Both the position numbers and the translations under genes were made by a program. A stretch of DNA of 64,000 nt from Acidobacteriota bacterium. GTDB lineage: Bacteria > Acidobacteriota > Vicinamibacteria > Vicinamibacterales > SCN-69-37. Every line of letters begins with the position of its first letter. Positions within the stretch are counted from its first letter, which is position 1. The stretch covers positions 1,054,001 through 1,118,000 of the forward strand of contig JADJUS010000004.1 of the NCBI GenBank assembly GCA_016716905.1, read 5' to 3'. Below the pieces are notes generated by a model, which had not been told where the DNA came from, did no database searches, and saw nothing but the letters and a program-made list of their open reading frames with translations. This document shows, piece after piece, positions 42,232 through 50,626 of this stretch.

Positions 42232-43905
42232 ATGGCCCAATTCATCTACACCATGAAGGGCCTGGGCAAGGTGTACCCACCTGACCAGGTCGTGTTCAAA
42301 GACATCTGGCTCTCCTTCCTGCCCGGCGCGAAGATCGGCGTCATCGGCAGCAACGGCACCGGCAAGTCCACGCTGCTCAAGATCATGGCGGGCATGGACC
42401 CGCACTATCTCGGCGAAGCGTTTCGTGCCGAGGGCACCACCGTCGGGTTCCTGCAGCAGGAGCCGCAGCTCGATGAAACCAAGACGGTGCTCGGCAACGT
42501 GGAAGAGGGCGTGGCGTCCACGCGAGCGTTGCTGACACGCTTCGACGAGATCAACGAAAAATTCGCGCAGGAGATGTCCGACGAAGAGATGGACAAGACC
42601 CTGGCGGAGCAGGCGCGCGTGCAGGACGCCATCGAAGCCGCCAATGCCTGGGATCTGGACGCGCGCGTGGAGCAGGCCATGGACGCCTTGCGCCTGCCGC
42701 CGCCCGACGCCGACGTCAGCAAACTCTCGGGTGGCGAACGCCGTCGGGTGGCGTTGTGCCGGCTGTTGCTGCAGTCGCCGGACCTGCTGCTGCTCGACGA
42801 GCCGACGAACCACCTGGACGCCGAATCAGTCGCCTGGCTCGAACATTTCCTGCACGCCTATCCCGGCACCGTCGTGGCAATCACCCATGACCGGTACTTC
42901 CTCGACAACGTGGCGGGCTGGATCCTGGAACTCGACCGTGGCAAGGCCTATCCGTGGGAGGGCAACTACTCGGGCTGGCTGGAGCAGAAGCAGGCGCGAT
43001 TGGCGCTTGAGGAAAAACAGGAGTCCAAGCGGCAGCGCACCCTGCAGCGCGAACTCGAATGGATTCGCATGTCGCCCAAGGCTCGCCACGCCAAAGGCAA
43101 GGCGCGCCTGAACGCGTATGAACAGCTGCTGGGCGAGGACACGACCGACAAACTCGAGCGCGTGGAAATCTACATCCCGCCCGGCCCCCGTCTGGGTGAC
43201 GTGGTGGTGGAAGCGCGCGATCTGAAGAAGGCCTACGGCGACCTGCTGCTCATCGAGGGCATGAACTTCACGTTGCCGCGTGGCGGCATTGTGGGCGTGA
43301 TCGGGCCCAATGGCGCCGGCAAAACCACGCTGTTCCGCATGCTGGTGGGGCAGGAGAAACCCGATGCCGGCGTTCTGCGCATCGGGGAGACCGTCCAGAT
43401 CGGTTACGTAGACCAGTCGCGCGATGCGCTTGTGGCCGACAAAACCGTGTATGACGAAATTTCCGAAGGCAACGATGAAGTCGCCCTGGGGAAACGCACC
43501 GTCAACGCGCGCGCCTATTGTTCGTGGTTCAATTTTCGCGGCAAAGATCAGCAACGAAAAGTGGGCACGCTCTCAGGCGGCGAACGCAATCGCCTGCACC
43601 TGGCCAAACTGCTGAAACGCGGCTGCAACCTGCTGCTCCTGGACGAACCGACGAACGACCTCGACGTTGACACCTTGCGCGCGCTCGAACTGGCGCTGGA
43701 TGAATTCGCCGGCTGCGTGGTGGTCATCTCGCACGACCGCTGGTTCCTGGACCGCATCGCCACCCACATGCTCGCATTCGAAGGCGACAGCCACGTGGAG
43801 TGGTTCGAGGGCAACTACCAGGAATACGAGGACGACAAGAAACGCCGCCTCGGTGTGGACGCCGACCAGCCCCACCGCATCAAATACCGCAAGCTGACAC
43901 GATGA
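42232..43905 (+). CDS. ettA: Energy-dependent translational throttle protein EttA
   Basis: 557-residue ABC-F protein that binds the ribosomal E site and gates the first elongation step according to ATP level. Two ATPase cassettes: GSNGTGKST / LSGGERRRVALCRLL / LLLLDEPTNHLD and GPNGAGKTT / LSGGERNRLHLAKLL / LLLLDEPTNDLD. Between them lie the arm and linker, with KARLNAYEQLL. Starts MAQFIYTMKGLGKVYPP, as in EttA. No membrane segment. The stop codon lies at the edge of a 102-bp repeat. Confidence 0.96.
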   Translation: MAQFIYTMKGLGKVYPPDQVVFKDIWLSFLPGAKIGVIGSNGTGKSTLLKIMAGMDPHYLGEAFRAEGTTVGFLQQEPQLDETKTVLGNVEEGVASTRALLTRFDEINEKFAQEMSDEEMDKTLAEQARVQDAIEAANAWDLDARVEQAMDALRLPPPDADVSKLSGGERRRVALCRLLLQSPDLLLLDEPTNHLDAESVAWLEHFLHAYPGTVVAITHDRYFLDNVAGWILELDRGKAYPWEGNYSGWLEQKQARLALEEKQESKRQRTLQRELEWIRMSPKARHAKGKARLNAYEQLLGEDTTDKLERVEIYIPPGPRLGDVVVEARDLKKAYGDLLLIEGMNFTLPRGGIVGVIGPNGAGKTTLFRMLVGQEKPDAGVLRIGETVQIGYVDQSRDALVADKTVYDEISEGNDEVALGKRTVNARAYCSWFNFRGKDQQRKVGTLSGGERNRLHLAKLLKRGCNLLLLDEPTNDLDVDTLRALELALDEFAGCVVVISHDRWFLDRIATHMLAFEGDSHVEWFEGNYQEYEDDKKRRLGVDADQPHRIKYRKLTR

Positions 43906-44101
43906 TCACGACGGATCACAGGAGGCGCCGAGACGCCGAGTTCTTTTTCTTGGAAGACCTTGCCCTCCATACCTCAACGTCTCCCTGTGATCCTGCGTCG
44001 ATCATGATCACGACGGATCACAGGAGGCGCCGAGACGCCGAGTTCTTTTTCTTGGAAAATCTTGCCCTCCCTATCTCTGCGTCTCCCTGTGATCCTGCGT
44101 A
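43902..44101. repeat. Two tandem copies of a 102-bp hairpin unit
   Basis: The second unit starts at 44004 with the same ATGATCACGACGGATCACAG, and both contain CGCCGAGACGCCGAGTTCTT. Each unit has inverted ends (GGATCACAGG / CCTGTGATCC-type) and can fold alone. The first unit begins on the ettA stop codon; the second ends 3 bases before the ubiD-family start. A relative lies at 35085-35207. Confidence 0.95.
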
Positions 44102-44104
44102 GAC

Positions 44105-45910
44105 ATGTTTACTGACCTGCGTGCATTCCTCGATCAGCTGCGCCGCGACAACGATCTTGTCGAAATCGATGCGCAGGTGGACCCCGTGGAGGAAGCCGCC
44201 GAGATTCATCGGCGCGTGATCGCCGCCGGCGGGCCGGCGTTGTTGTTCCCCCGCGTCAAGGGCGCGGCGTTTCCGCTGGTCACCAATCTCTTCGGCACCC
44301 CGCGCCGCGCCGAGATGGCCTTCGGGCCCAGGCCCCTCCACTTCATCAAGCGTCTCGTGCACCTGGCCGAGACGATGCTGCCGCCCACGCCCGGAAAACT
44401 GTGGGACGCGCGCGACGTGGCCATGCAGGCCCTTCGCGTCGGGATGAAGCGGCGATCACACGGGCCAGTCACCGAGGTGGTGACGAACGACGTTCGCCTC
44501 GATCAACTCCCGGCGCTCACGTGTTGGCCCGAAGACGGTGGCCCGTTCGTGACGCTGCCGCTGGTCTACACCACTCACCCGGACAAAGGCGGGCCGAACC
44601 TCGGGATGTATCGCTTGCACGTGCACGACCGCACGTCCACCGGCATGCACTGGCAAATCGGCAAGGGCGGCGGTTTTCACTACGCCATTGCCGAGGCGAA
44701 ACAGCAGTCACTGCCGGCCACCGTCTTTCTGGGCGGTCCGCCGGCGTTGATGCTGGCGGCGATTGCGCCGCTGCCCGAGAACGTACCCGAGATGTTGCTC
44801 GCCTCACTGATCGCCGGTGAGAAGATCGCGCAGGTGCCGGGGCCCAACGGCCATCCGCATCCGCTTGTCGCGCGTGCGGAATTTGCGCTGATGGGCTCGG
44901 TCGCGCCGGGCGTCCGCAAGCCCGAAGGGCCGTTCGGCGATCACTACGGCTACTACTCACTCGAACACGACTATCCCGTGTTCCAGGTCTCCCAGGTTGC
45001 CCATCGGCGCGACGCGATCTATCCGGCAACGGTGGTGGGAAAGCCGCGGCAGGAAGACTTCTTCATCGGCGACCTGTTGCAGGATCTGTTGTCGCCGCTG
45101 TTTCCGCTCGTGATGCCGGCCGTCACCGAGTTGTGGTCGTACGGGGAGACGGGTTACCACTCACTCGCTGCCGCGGTTGTGAAGCAACGCTACCGGCGCG
45201 AAGCGATGGCCAGCGCCTTCCGTATCCTCGGCGAGGGCCAGTTGTCGCTGCAGAAGTTCCTGCTGGTCACTGACCAGGCCGTGAACCTGCGCGACTTCCG
45301 CGCGACGCTTGCACACGTGCTTGCGCGCACGAATCCCGAGACGGACCTGTACGTCTTTTCGAACTTGTCCATGGACACGCTCGACTACAGCGGTCCGTCG
45401 GTCAACGAAGGGTCCAAGGGCGTGTGGCTGGGACTCGGCGACCCGGTACGCGACCTGCCGCGCGAATTCCGGCCGCCCGTGCCGCCGTCCTCAGACGTGC
45501 GCGACGTGCGCGTCTTCTGCGCCGGCTGCCTTGTGGTGAGCGGGCCGACGTTTGCCGCCGACGCCAGGGCCGCAGCCCGGTTGGCGGCAGACCCCGCATT
45601 CGCGGGATGGCCGCTCGTGGTGCTGACAGACGACGCGGATCGTGCGACGCGCAGTGACATGAATTTCCTGTGGACGACGTTCACGCGATTCGAGCCAGCT
45701 GCCGATATTCACGCGTCGGCGACGCGAGTGGTGCGAAACCACATCGCGTATCAGGGGCCGGTGCTCATCGACGCGCGAATGAAGCCCTGGTACCCGAAAG
45801 AGGTGACATGCCGGCCGGAAGTGGCGGCGACCGTGACCAGGCGGTGGCGCGAGTACTTCCCGCACCGCGACGTCCGGATGGGCGATGCAGAGAAGGGCCA
45901 CCTTGATTAG
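44105..45910 (+). CDS. UbiD family decarboxylase
   Basis: 601 residues, longer than E. coli UbiD (about 500). Prenylated-FMN-dependent decarboxylase family. Motifs: VEEAAEIHRRVIAAGGPALLF, YRLHVHDRTSTGMHWQIGKG, PEGPFGDHYGYYS and ELWSYGETGYHS (the E(L)-x-x-YG type catalytic region). The extra length resembles the menaquinone-pathway or uncharacterised UbiD group; aromatic acid decarboxylation is the general reaction, and the substrate is unknown. No UbiX is visible in the window. First gene of a five-gene run with a TRAP transporter, which may import its substrate. Confidence 0.9.
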   Translation: MFTDLRAFLDQLRRDNDLVEIDAQVDPVEEAAEIHRRVIAAGGPALLFPRVKGAAFPLVTNLFGTPRRAEMAFGPRPLHFIKRLVHLAETMLPPTPGKLWDARDVAMQALRVGMKRRSHGPVTEVVTNDVRLDQLPALTCWPEDGGPFVTLPLVYTTHPDKGGPNLGMYRLHVHDRTSTGMHWQIGKGGGFHYAIAEAKQQSLPATVFLGGPPALMLAAIAPLPENVPEMLLASLIAGEKIAQVPGPNGHPHPLVARAEFALMGSVAPGVRKPEGPFGDHYGYYSLEHDYPVFQVSQVAHRRDAIYPATVVGKPRQEDFFIGDLLQDLLSPLFPLVMPAVTELWSYGETGYHSLAAAVVKQRYRREAMASAFRILGEGQLSLQKFLLVTDQAVNLRDFRATLAHVLARTNPETDLYVFSNLSMDTLDYSGPSVNEGSKGVWLGLGDPVRDLPREFRPPVPPSSDVRDVRVFCAGCLVVSGPTFAADARAAARLAADPAFAGWPLVVLTDDADRATRSDMNFLWTTFTRFEPAADIHASATRVVRNHIAYQGPVLIDARMKPWYPKEVTCRPEVAATVTRRWREYFPHRDVRMGDAEKGHLD

Positions 45911-46874
45911 CCGGGGGATGCGCCTTGTGGCCGCGTCGGGCCTGATCGCACTGGCAGCAGCCTGTGAACAATCGGGACCGCAGGTGCAGTTCCTCTCCAT
46001 CGCGACAGGCGGCACCGGCGGCGTGTATTACCCGTATGGCGGCGCGCTGGCTCGTGTGCTCACGTCGAAACTCCCGAACACGCAGGTCACTGCAGAGGTG
46101 ACGGGGGCGTCAGTGGACAACCTCAAACTGATGCAACAGGGCCGCGCCGACCTGGCTTTTACGCTGGCCGATACGCTGCATGAAGCCGCGAAGGGTACGG
46201 GACCATTTGCGGCAACCGGGCCCGTTGACGCGCGAACCGTCGCGGTGCTCTACACCAACTACACACATCTGGTGACTCGGCAAGGCAGCGGCATTGCGCG
46301 CGTGGCAGATCTGAAGGGGCGCGTGGTGTCCACCGGTGCGCCCGGGAGCGGCACTGAACTCATCGCGGACAGGTTGCTGCAGGCGGCCGGCATCGATCCG
46401 CGCCAGGGGATTACGCGCCACGCCTTGGGCGCCAGTGAATCAGCCGGTGCGCTCAAGGACGGCAAGGTCGACGCGTTCTTCTGGAGCGGCGGACTGCCGA
46501 CGTCGGCCATTCAGGACCTGGCGGCGTCTGCTGGGCTGACGATCGCACTTGTGCCGCAGGATGATCTGTTGCCGGCTCTCCAGGCGCGTTACGGCAAGGA
46601 ACTGTATCGCGCCGTCTCTCTTCCTGGCGCCACGTACCGCGGCAATGCCGATTCCGTGTCCGTGATCGGCGTCAGCAATGTGCTGGTGGCGTCGAGCCGG
46701 CTGTCGCCGGATCTGGTGGAGGCCATCACCGCCGCCTTGTTCGATGCCAAGGCCGACCTGACCGCCGCGCATCCCGAGGCACGGCACCTGGAGCGTGCCA
46801 CGGGGCCTGACACCGCGCCCGTGCCCCTTCATGAGGGTGCACTCAGGTATTACCAGGCCCGGGGCTGGCGCTAG
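45885..46874 (+). CDS. TAXI-type TRAP transporter solute-binding lipoprotein
   Basis: 329 residues. Signal peptide with a lipobox-like end (LIALAAAC, Cys27), suggesting lipid anchoring. TAXI family blocks: FLSIATGGTGGVYYPYGGAL, VTGASVDNLKLMQQGRADLA, RVVSTGAPGSGTELIADRLL and GKVDAFFWSGGLPTSAIQDL. Binds a small organic acid or amino acid and delivers it to the TRAP permease encoded three genes downstream. The start at 45885 overlaps ubiD by 26 bases; TTG 45903 and ATG 45918 are alternatives. Confidence 0.9.
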   Translation: MQRRATLISRGMRLVAASGLIALAAACEQSGPQVQFLSIATGGTGGVYYPYGGALARVLTSKLPNTQVTAEVTGASVDNLKLMQQGRADLAFTLADTLHEAAKGTGPFAATGPVDARTVAVLYTNYTHLVTRQGSGIARVADLKGRVVSTGAPGSGTELIADRLLQAAGIDPRQGITRHALGASESAGALKDGKVDAFFWSGGLPTSAIQDLAASAGLTIALVPQDDLLPALQARYGKELYRAVSLPGATYRGNADSVSVIGVSNVLVASSRLSPDLVEAITAALFDAKADLTAAHPEARHLERATGPDTAPVPLHEGALRYYQARGWR

Positions 46875-46910
46875 ACGATTGACCGCCTCGTGACCTAGAC
46901 TCTGGGGTCC

Positions 46911-47909
46911 ATGAGGTCCGGAGCGCTCCTGACGGCTGTTCTTCTGACGACGGCGGCGTGTGGCCGGCCGACGAGCCCGAGCGAAGCTTCGCCCAATCGC
47001 TTCGCGATCATGGCTCCCGCCAGCGCGTCGTCGGACTTGGCCGCGATGTTTACTGAGAGCGGGGCCGCAGAGTGGGCCCAGGCCAGGGGCCGCCTGCGAG
47101 GTTTCCAGTTTTACCAGCAGATTCTGAGGGGATTCTGCCCGACGTGTGGACCCAACAACGGTGCGCGGCTGGTGGATGCGCGGCCCGAAGGCGCCTTTGC
47201 CTGGTTGTCGCGTCAGGGCATCCAGATTGGTGTGGAGGCCGGCGCTGTCAAGGAACACACCTGCGACGGACGCGAATTGGGCAATGTCGTCAACAACGAC
47301 ATGCGCGTGGTCTACAACTCGGGCAGTCACGTGACGTTCATCGCCATGGACGAGCCGTTCACAGCGGCGTTGCCGGTCCGGGAAGGCGGAACCTCCGCGC
47401 GTTGTGACTTCTCGGTCGATCAGACCGTGGTTGAGGTCAAGGCGTTTATCGACCGCGTGCACTCGATGTACCCGTTGATTCGGGTTGGACTCATCGAGCC
47501 TTATCCGTACTTCTCGGTAGACGACATCACCCTGTTCATCGAGGGGCTTGAGAACGTTGGTGTACGACTGCCGTTTTTCCGGCTGGACTTCGACCTGCGC
47601 CACCGGAGAAATGTCGATGCCAACGCCCCTCACGATTTGAAGCGCTTGCGGGCCTTCCTCGACAGCCGTGGGATCGACTTTGAGTTGATCGTGACCGGGT
47701 ACGACGGCAAGACGGATGCAGGCGCCGTGGCGTCGGCGATGGCGCTGGCCTATGAAGTGAGCGGCGCCGTTGGCACGCCGCACAGCGTGGTGTTTCAGGA
47801 CTGGTCGGCGGATCGACAAGGCGTCGGCAGCAGCGCCGTCAATCTGCCGGAGGATCAGGTGGGCTCGCTCGCGTGGCTCGTCAACAACGGCGTGACGGTG
47901 TTTCAGTGA
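46911..47909 (+). CDS. Lipoprotein of unknown function in the TRAP operon
   Basis: 332 residues with a lipoprotein signal (LLTTAAC, Cys17). The body has alternating alpha/beta character and segments that look like a TIM-barrel glycosidase-type fold (GIQIGVEAGAVKEHTCDG, YPLIRVGLIEPYPYFSVDDI, RLPFFRLDFDLRH, SRGIDFELIVTGYDGK), including a WLSRQGI-type region. I do not recognise the family and assign no reaction. Its stop overlaps the next start (ATGA), so both belong to the transporter operon. Confidence 0.7.
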   Translation: MRSGALLTAVLLTTAACGRPTSPSEASPNRFAIMAPASASSDLAAMFTESGAAEWAQARGRLRGFQFYQQILRGFCPTCGPNNGARLVDARPEGAFAWLSRQGIQIGVEAGAVKEHTCDGRELGNVVNNDMRVVYNSGSHVTFIAMDEPFTAALPVREGGTSARCDFSVDQTVVEVKAFIDRVHSMYPLIRVGLIEPYPYFSVDDITLFIEGLENVGVRLPFFRLDFDLRHRRNVDANAPHDLKRLRAFLDSRGIDFELIVTGYDGKTDAGAVASAMALAYEVSGAVGTPHSVVFQDWSADRQGVGSSAVNLPEDQVGSLAWLVNNGVTVFQ

Positions 47910-48745
47910 TGGAGATGACCTGGAGAACCGCCAGCGCGTCGGTGATGCTGGTGTTGGCGGTTGGCGTTCCTGCCGCCTTCGCCGACGACCCGCCGCAGGC
48001 CGTTGGTGATCGGGCGCCCCTTTGGCATCTGTCGGTGCGCGCCCTGAAGCCGGTCACGTCCACCGACCCACAACACACGGGCGTGGGCGTGGGGCTCGCT
48101 CGCACTGGCACTTACCGCGCGGCCGTTCATTTTCAGCCTGCGGAACGGGGCGGGCTCGGCATGGTCCACGGCGCGCTTGGGCTCCGCGTGTTCGATCGCG
48201 CCACCTGGCAATTGTCCATGGACCTGGAGCACACCCAGGTGCGTGCCAATCGGCGCCTGTTTGTCGGCACGGGGTGGCAGCTTGACGGGCACGACCGGCA
48301 GCAAGTGTCGCTGCTCACCGGCGCCGTCCAGTGGCATGAGAAGCGAGTCTGGGGCCTGATTCGCGGCATCGAAGCCGGCGTGGGCCGCATGCAGGTATGG
48401 CGACTGGTGTCGGCGCGCGCCGGCAGCGATTTGTTGAACTCGTCACCCGATCCGATTCTGGAGTCGGGAGCGCCGGTCGGCGTCCTGGGCATTTTCGCAG
48501 AGCGATCGCTCGGGTGGGGATTTTCCGCAGAGGCGCGCGTGCGTGTCATCGGCGCCGGCCACTCACCGGGCGGTGAGGTGCCGTTTGCGCACGTGGCTGC
48601 TCACTGGGACCTGACGCGGCCTGTCTTCGGTTCCGCCGGTTCCCGGCGGATGGAATTTGGATTGTCGGGCAGCCATGCCAGCAGCCCGCGCGCGGTGTCG
48701 TACTACCAGAACGGCCTCGGTCTCGCGCTGCGAGTCGTTTTTTAG
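47909..48745 (+). CDS. Putative outer-membrane beta-barrel protein in the TRAP operon
   Basis: 278 residues. Signal peptide (ASVMLVLAVGVPAAFA). The mature part is a series of amphipathic beta strands (YRAAVHFQPAERGGLGMVHG, LGLRVFDRATWQLSMDLEH, WGFSAEARVRVIGAG) and ends in Phe (LALRVVF), the usual terminal residue of outer-membrane barrels. Starts with ATGA overlap after the lipoprotein gene; the TRAP permease GTG is 3 bases after its stop. It may bring the transporter substrate across the outer membrane; that is inferred only from position. Confidence 0.65.
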   Translation: MEMTWRTASASVMLVLAVGVPAAFADDPPQAVGDRAPLWHLSVRALKPVTSTDPQHTGVGVGLARTGTYRAAVHFQPAERGGLGMVHGALGLRVFDRATWQLSMDLEHTQVRANRRLFVGTGWQLDGHDRQQVSLLTGAVQWHEKRVWGLIRGIEAGVGRMQVWRLVSARAGSDLLNSSPDPILESGAPVGVLGIFAERSLGWGFSAEARVRVIGAGHSPGGEVPFAHVAAHWDLTRPVFGSAGSRRMEFGLSGSHASSPRAVSYYQNGLGLALRVVF

Positions 48746-48748
48746 CTC

Positions 48749-50626
48749 GTGTCTCTGGACAACCGTCTGCGCGGCGTTTCCTCCGCATCCGTCCTCGCGT
48801 TCCTGCTTTCCGCGCTGTCGCTGGCGTGGGTGCTCTTCGTCATTCCACCTCAGACCTATCGGCCACTGATGTTGCTTGTCGGCGTCTGGGCCACGCTTCG
48901 CCTGAAGCCATCGGCGGGGCGATGGGGGCCGGCGCTCGACCTGGTGTGGGTGGTGGTGACGATGTTCGGGTTGGGGTGGCCACTCGCGCAGGGTGAGGCG
49001 TTCTGGTACCGCGCGGCCAATCCGACCGGTGGCGACGTGGTGGCCGGCATGGCCGCGTTGCTCGTCATCACCGAGGCCGTGCGTCGCACCACGGGCTGGG
49101 CGCTGCCGATCGTCACCGTGGGTTTTTTGGCGTACGCCGTGTTCGGTCCAGCGCTTGCGTCCATCGGCCTGGCGGACATCGCCCATCGTGGATACGACCT
49201 GCCGCGGCTGGTGGGCAACCTCTACATGACACTTGAGGGCATCTACGGCGTGCCGCTCGATGTGGCGGTGACGTACATCACGCTGTTCAGCATTTACGGC
49301 GCCGTACTCGAAGCGTCTGGCGCCGGCACGTTTTTTCTGGATTGGGCGTTGTCCCTCTCTGGTGGTGCGCAATCGCCTGCGGCGACGGGCCGGTCCGTCT
49401 CGCTCGCGGGTTTTCTGCTGGGCACGGTGTCGGGTTCCGGTGTCGCCACCACCGTGACGCTCGGGTCCATGGCATGGCCACTGTTGCGCCGTGCAGGATT
49501 TGAAGCGAATACGGCGGGCGCGATGCTTGCCGCATCGGGCATCGGCGCGTTGCTCTCGCCGCCCACGCTGGGCGCCGCGGCATTTCTCATCGCCGAGTAC
49601 CTGCGAGTCTCGTACCTCCAGGTACTGGTGATGGCCACCATTCCCACCGTGCTCTACTACGCGTCGATCGTGCTGATGATCGATGGCGACGCGCAGCGCA
49701 TCGCGCTGCCTGCGACTGGTGTCGCGACTGGCGTACCACGCGCTCGATTGCCACTGCATTCGTACTGGCACTTCACCTCACTCTTCCTCGTGGCCGTGCT
49801 GATGGCGTTGAGCTTCACGCCGTTCCGCGCGGTGTTTTGGGCCACCCTGGCGGCGGTCGGCATCAGCGTGGTGACGCGCACACCGCTTGGGCCCAGGCGT
49901 CTGGCATCGGCGCTTTCGGAAGGCGGCAAGGACACCTTGTCGGTGCTTTCCACCACCGCCATTGCCGGCGCCATCGTCGGCGTCGTCACACTGACGGGGT
50001 TCGGCCTCAAGGCGGCGGGCCTCATCGTGGCGCTGGCGGGTGGATCGCTGCCGCTGACCGTGTTGTTCGGGGCGCTCGCGGTGTGGATTCTGGGTCTTGC
50101 CGTGCCGGTGACCGCGTCGTACATCATTGCGGCCGTGATGGTGGTTCCGGCGCTGACCACCGTGGGCGTCGCACCGATCGCCGCGCACATGTTCGTGTTT
50201 TATTACGCGGTGTTGTCGGAGGTCAGTCCGCCCACCGCGCTGGCGCCGTTTGCCGCCGCGGCGCTGACTGGCGGTCAGCCGTTCCGCACGATGATGCTGA
50301 CGTGGAAGTACTCGTTGCCCGCATTCCTGGTGCCCATTGCGTTCACGCTTGAGCCGCGAGGCATGGGGATGTTGATGCAGGGGCCCTGGGGCGACGTAGT
50401 GGTGGGATCGATCACCGCGCTCGTGGGTGTCGCGGCGCTGGCGTTCGCGATGACGGGCTCCCAGGGCCTGCTGGCATCGCCTGGATCTCGCGTCGCGCTG
50501 GGGATTGGCGGCCTGTTTCTGGTGCATCCTGCACCGTGGGCCGACATGACCGGCACCGCTCTGGTAGCCGCGGTCGTGGTGGGACGCCGTGTTATCTTTA
50601 GCCCGTCCCGGAGGACGCACACATGA
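48749..50626 (+). CDS. TRAP transporter permease, fused small and large subunits (TAXI type)
   Basis: 625 residues with about 16-18 membrane helices. The N-terminal part (SVLAFLLSALSLAWVLFVIP) corresponds to the small 4-helix subunit; the rest is DctM-like, with LAGFLLGTVSGSGVATTVTL, GFEANTAGAMLAASGIGALL and SPPTLGAAAFLIAEYL. Uses a Na+ or H+ gradient to import the solute delivered by the TAXI binding protein. GTG start at 48749. Its end overlaps the M14 peptidase start by 4 bases (ATGA). Confidence 0.93.
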   Translation: MSLDNRLRGVSSASVLAFLLSALSLAWVLFVIPPQTYRPLMLLVGVWATLRLKPSAGRWGPALDLVWVVVTMFGLGWPLAQGEAFWYRAANPTGGDVVAGMAALLVITEAVRRTTGWALPIVTVGFLAYAVFGPALASIGLADIAHRGYDLPRLVGNLYMTLEGIYGVPLDVAVTYITLFSIYGAVLEASGAGTFFLDWALSLSGGAQSPAATGRSVSLAGFLLGTVSGSGVATTVTLGSMAWPLLRRAGFEANTAGAMLAASGIGALLSPPTLGAAAFLIAEYLRVSYLQVLVMATIPTVLYYASIVLMIDGDAQRIALPATGVATGVPRARLPLHSYWHFTSLFLVAVLMALSFTPFRAVFWATLAAVGISVVTRTPLGPRRLASALSEGGKDTLSVLSTTAIAGAIVGVVTLTGFGLKAAGLIVALAGGSLPLTVLFGALAVWILGLAVPVTASYIIAAVMVVPALTTVGVAPIAAHMFVFYYAVLSEVSPPTALAPFAAAALTGGQPFRTMMLTWKYSLPAFLVPIAFTLEPRGMGMLMQGPWGDVVVGSITALVGVAALAFAMTGSQGLLASPGSRVALGIGGLFLVHPAPWADMTGTALVAAVVVGRRVIFSPSRRTHT

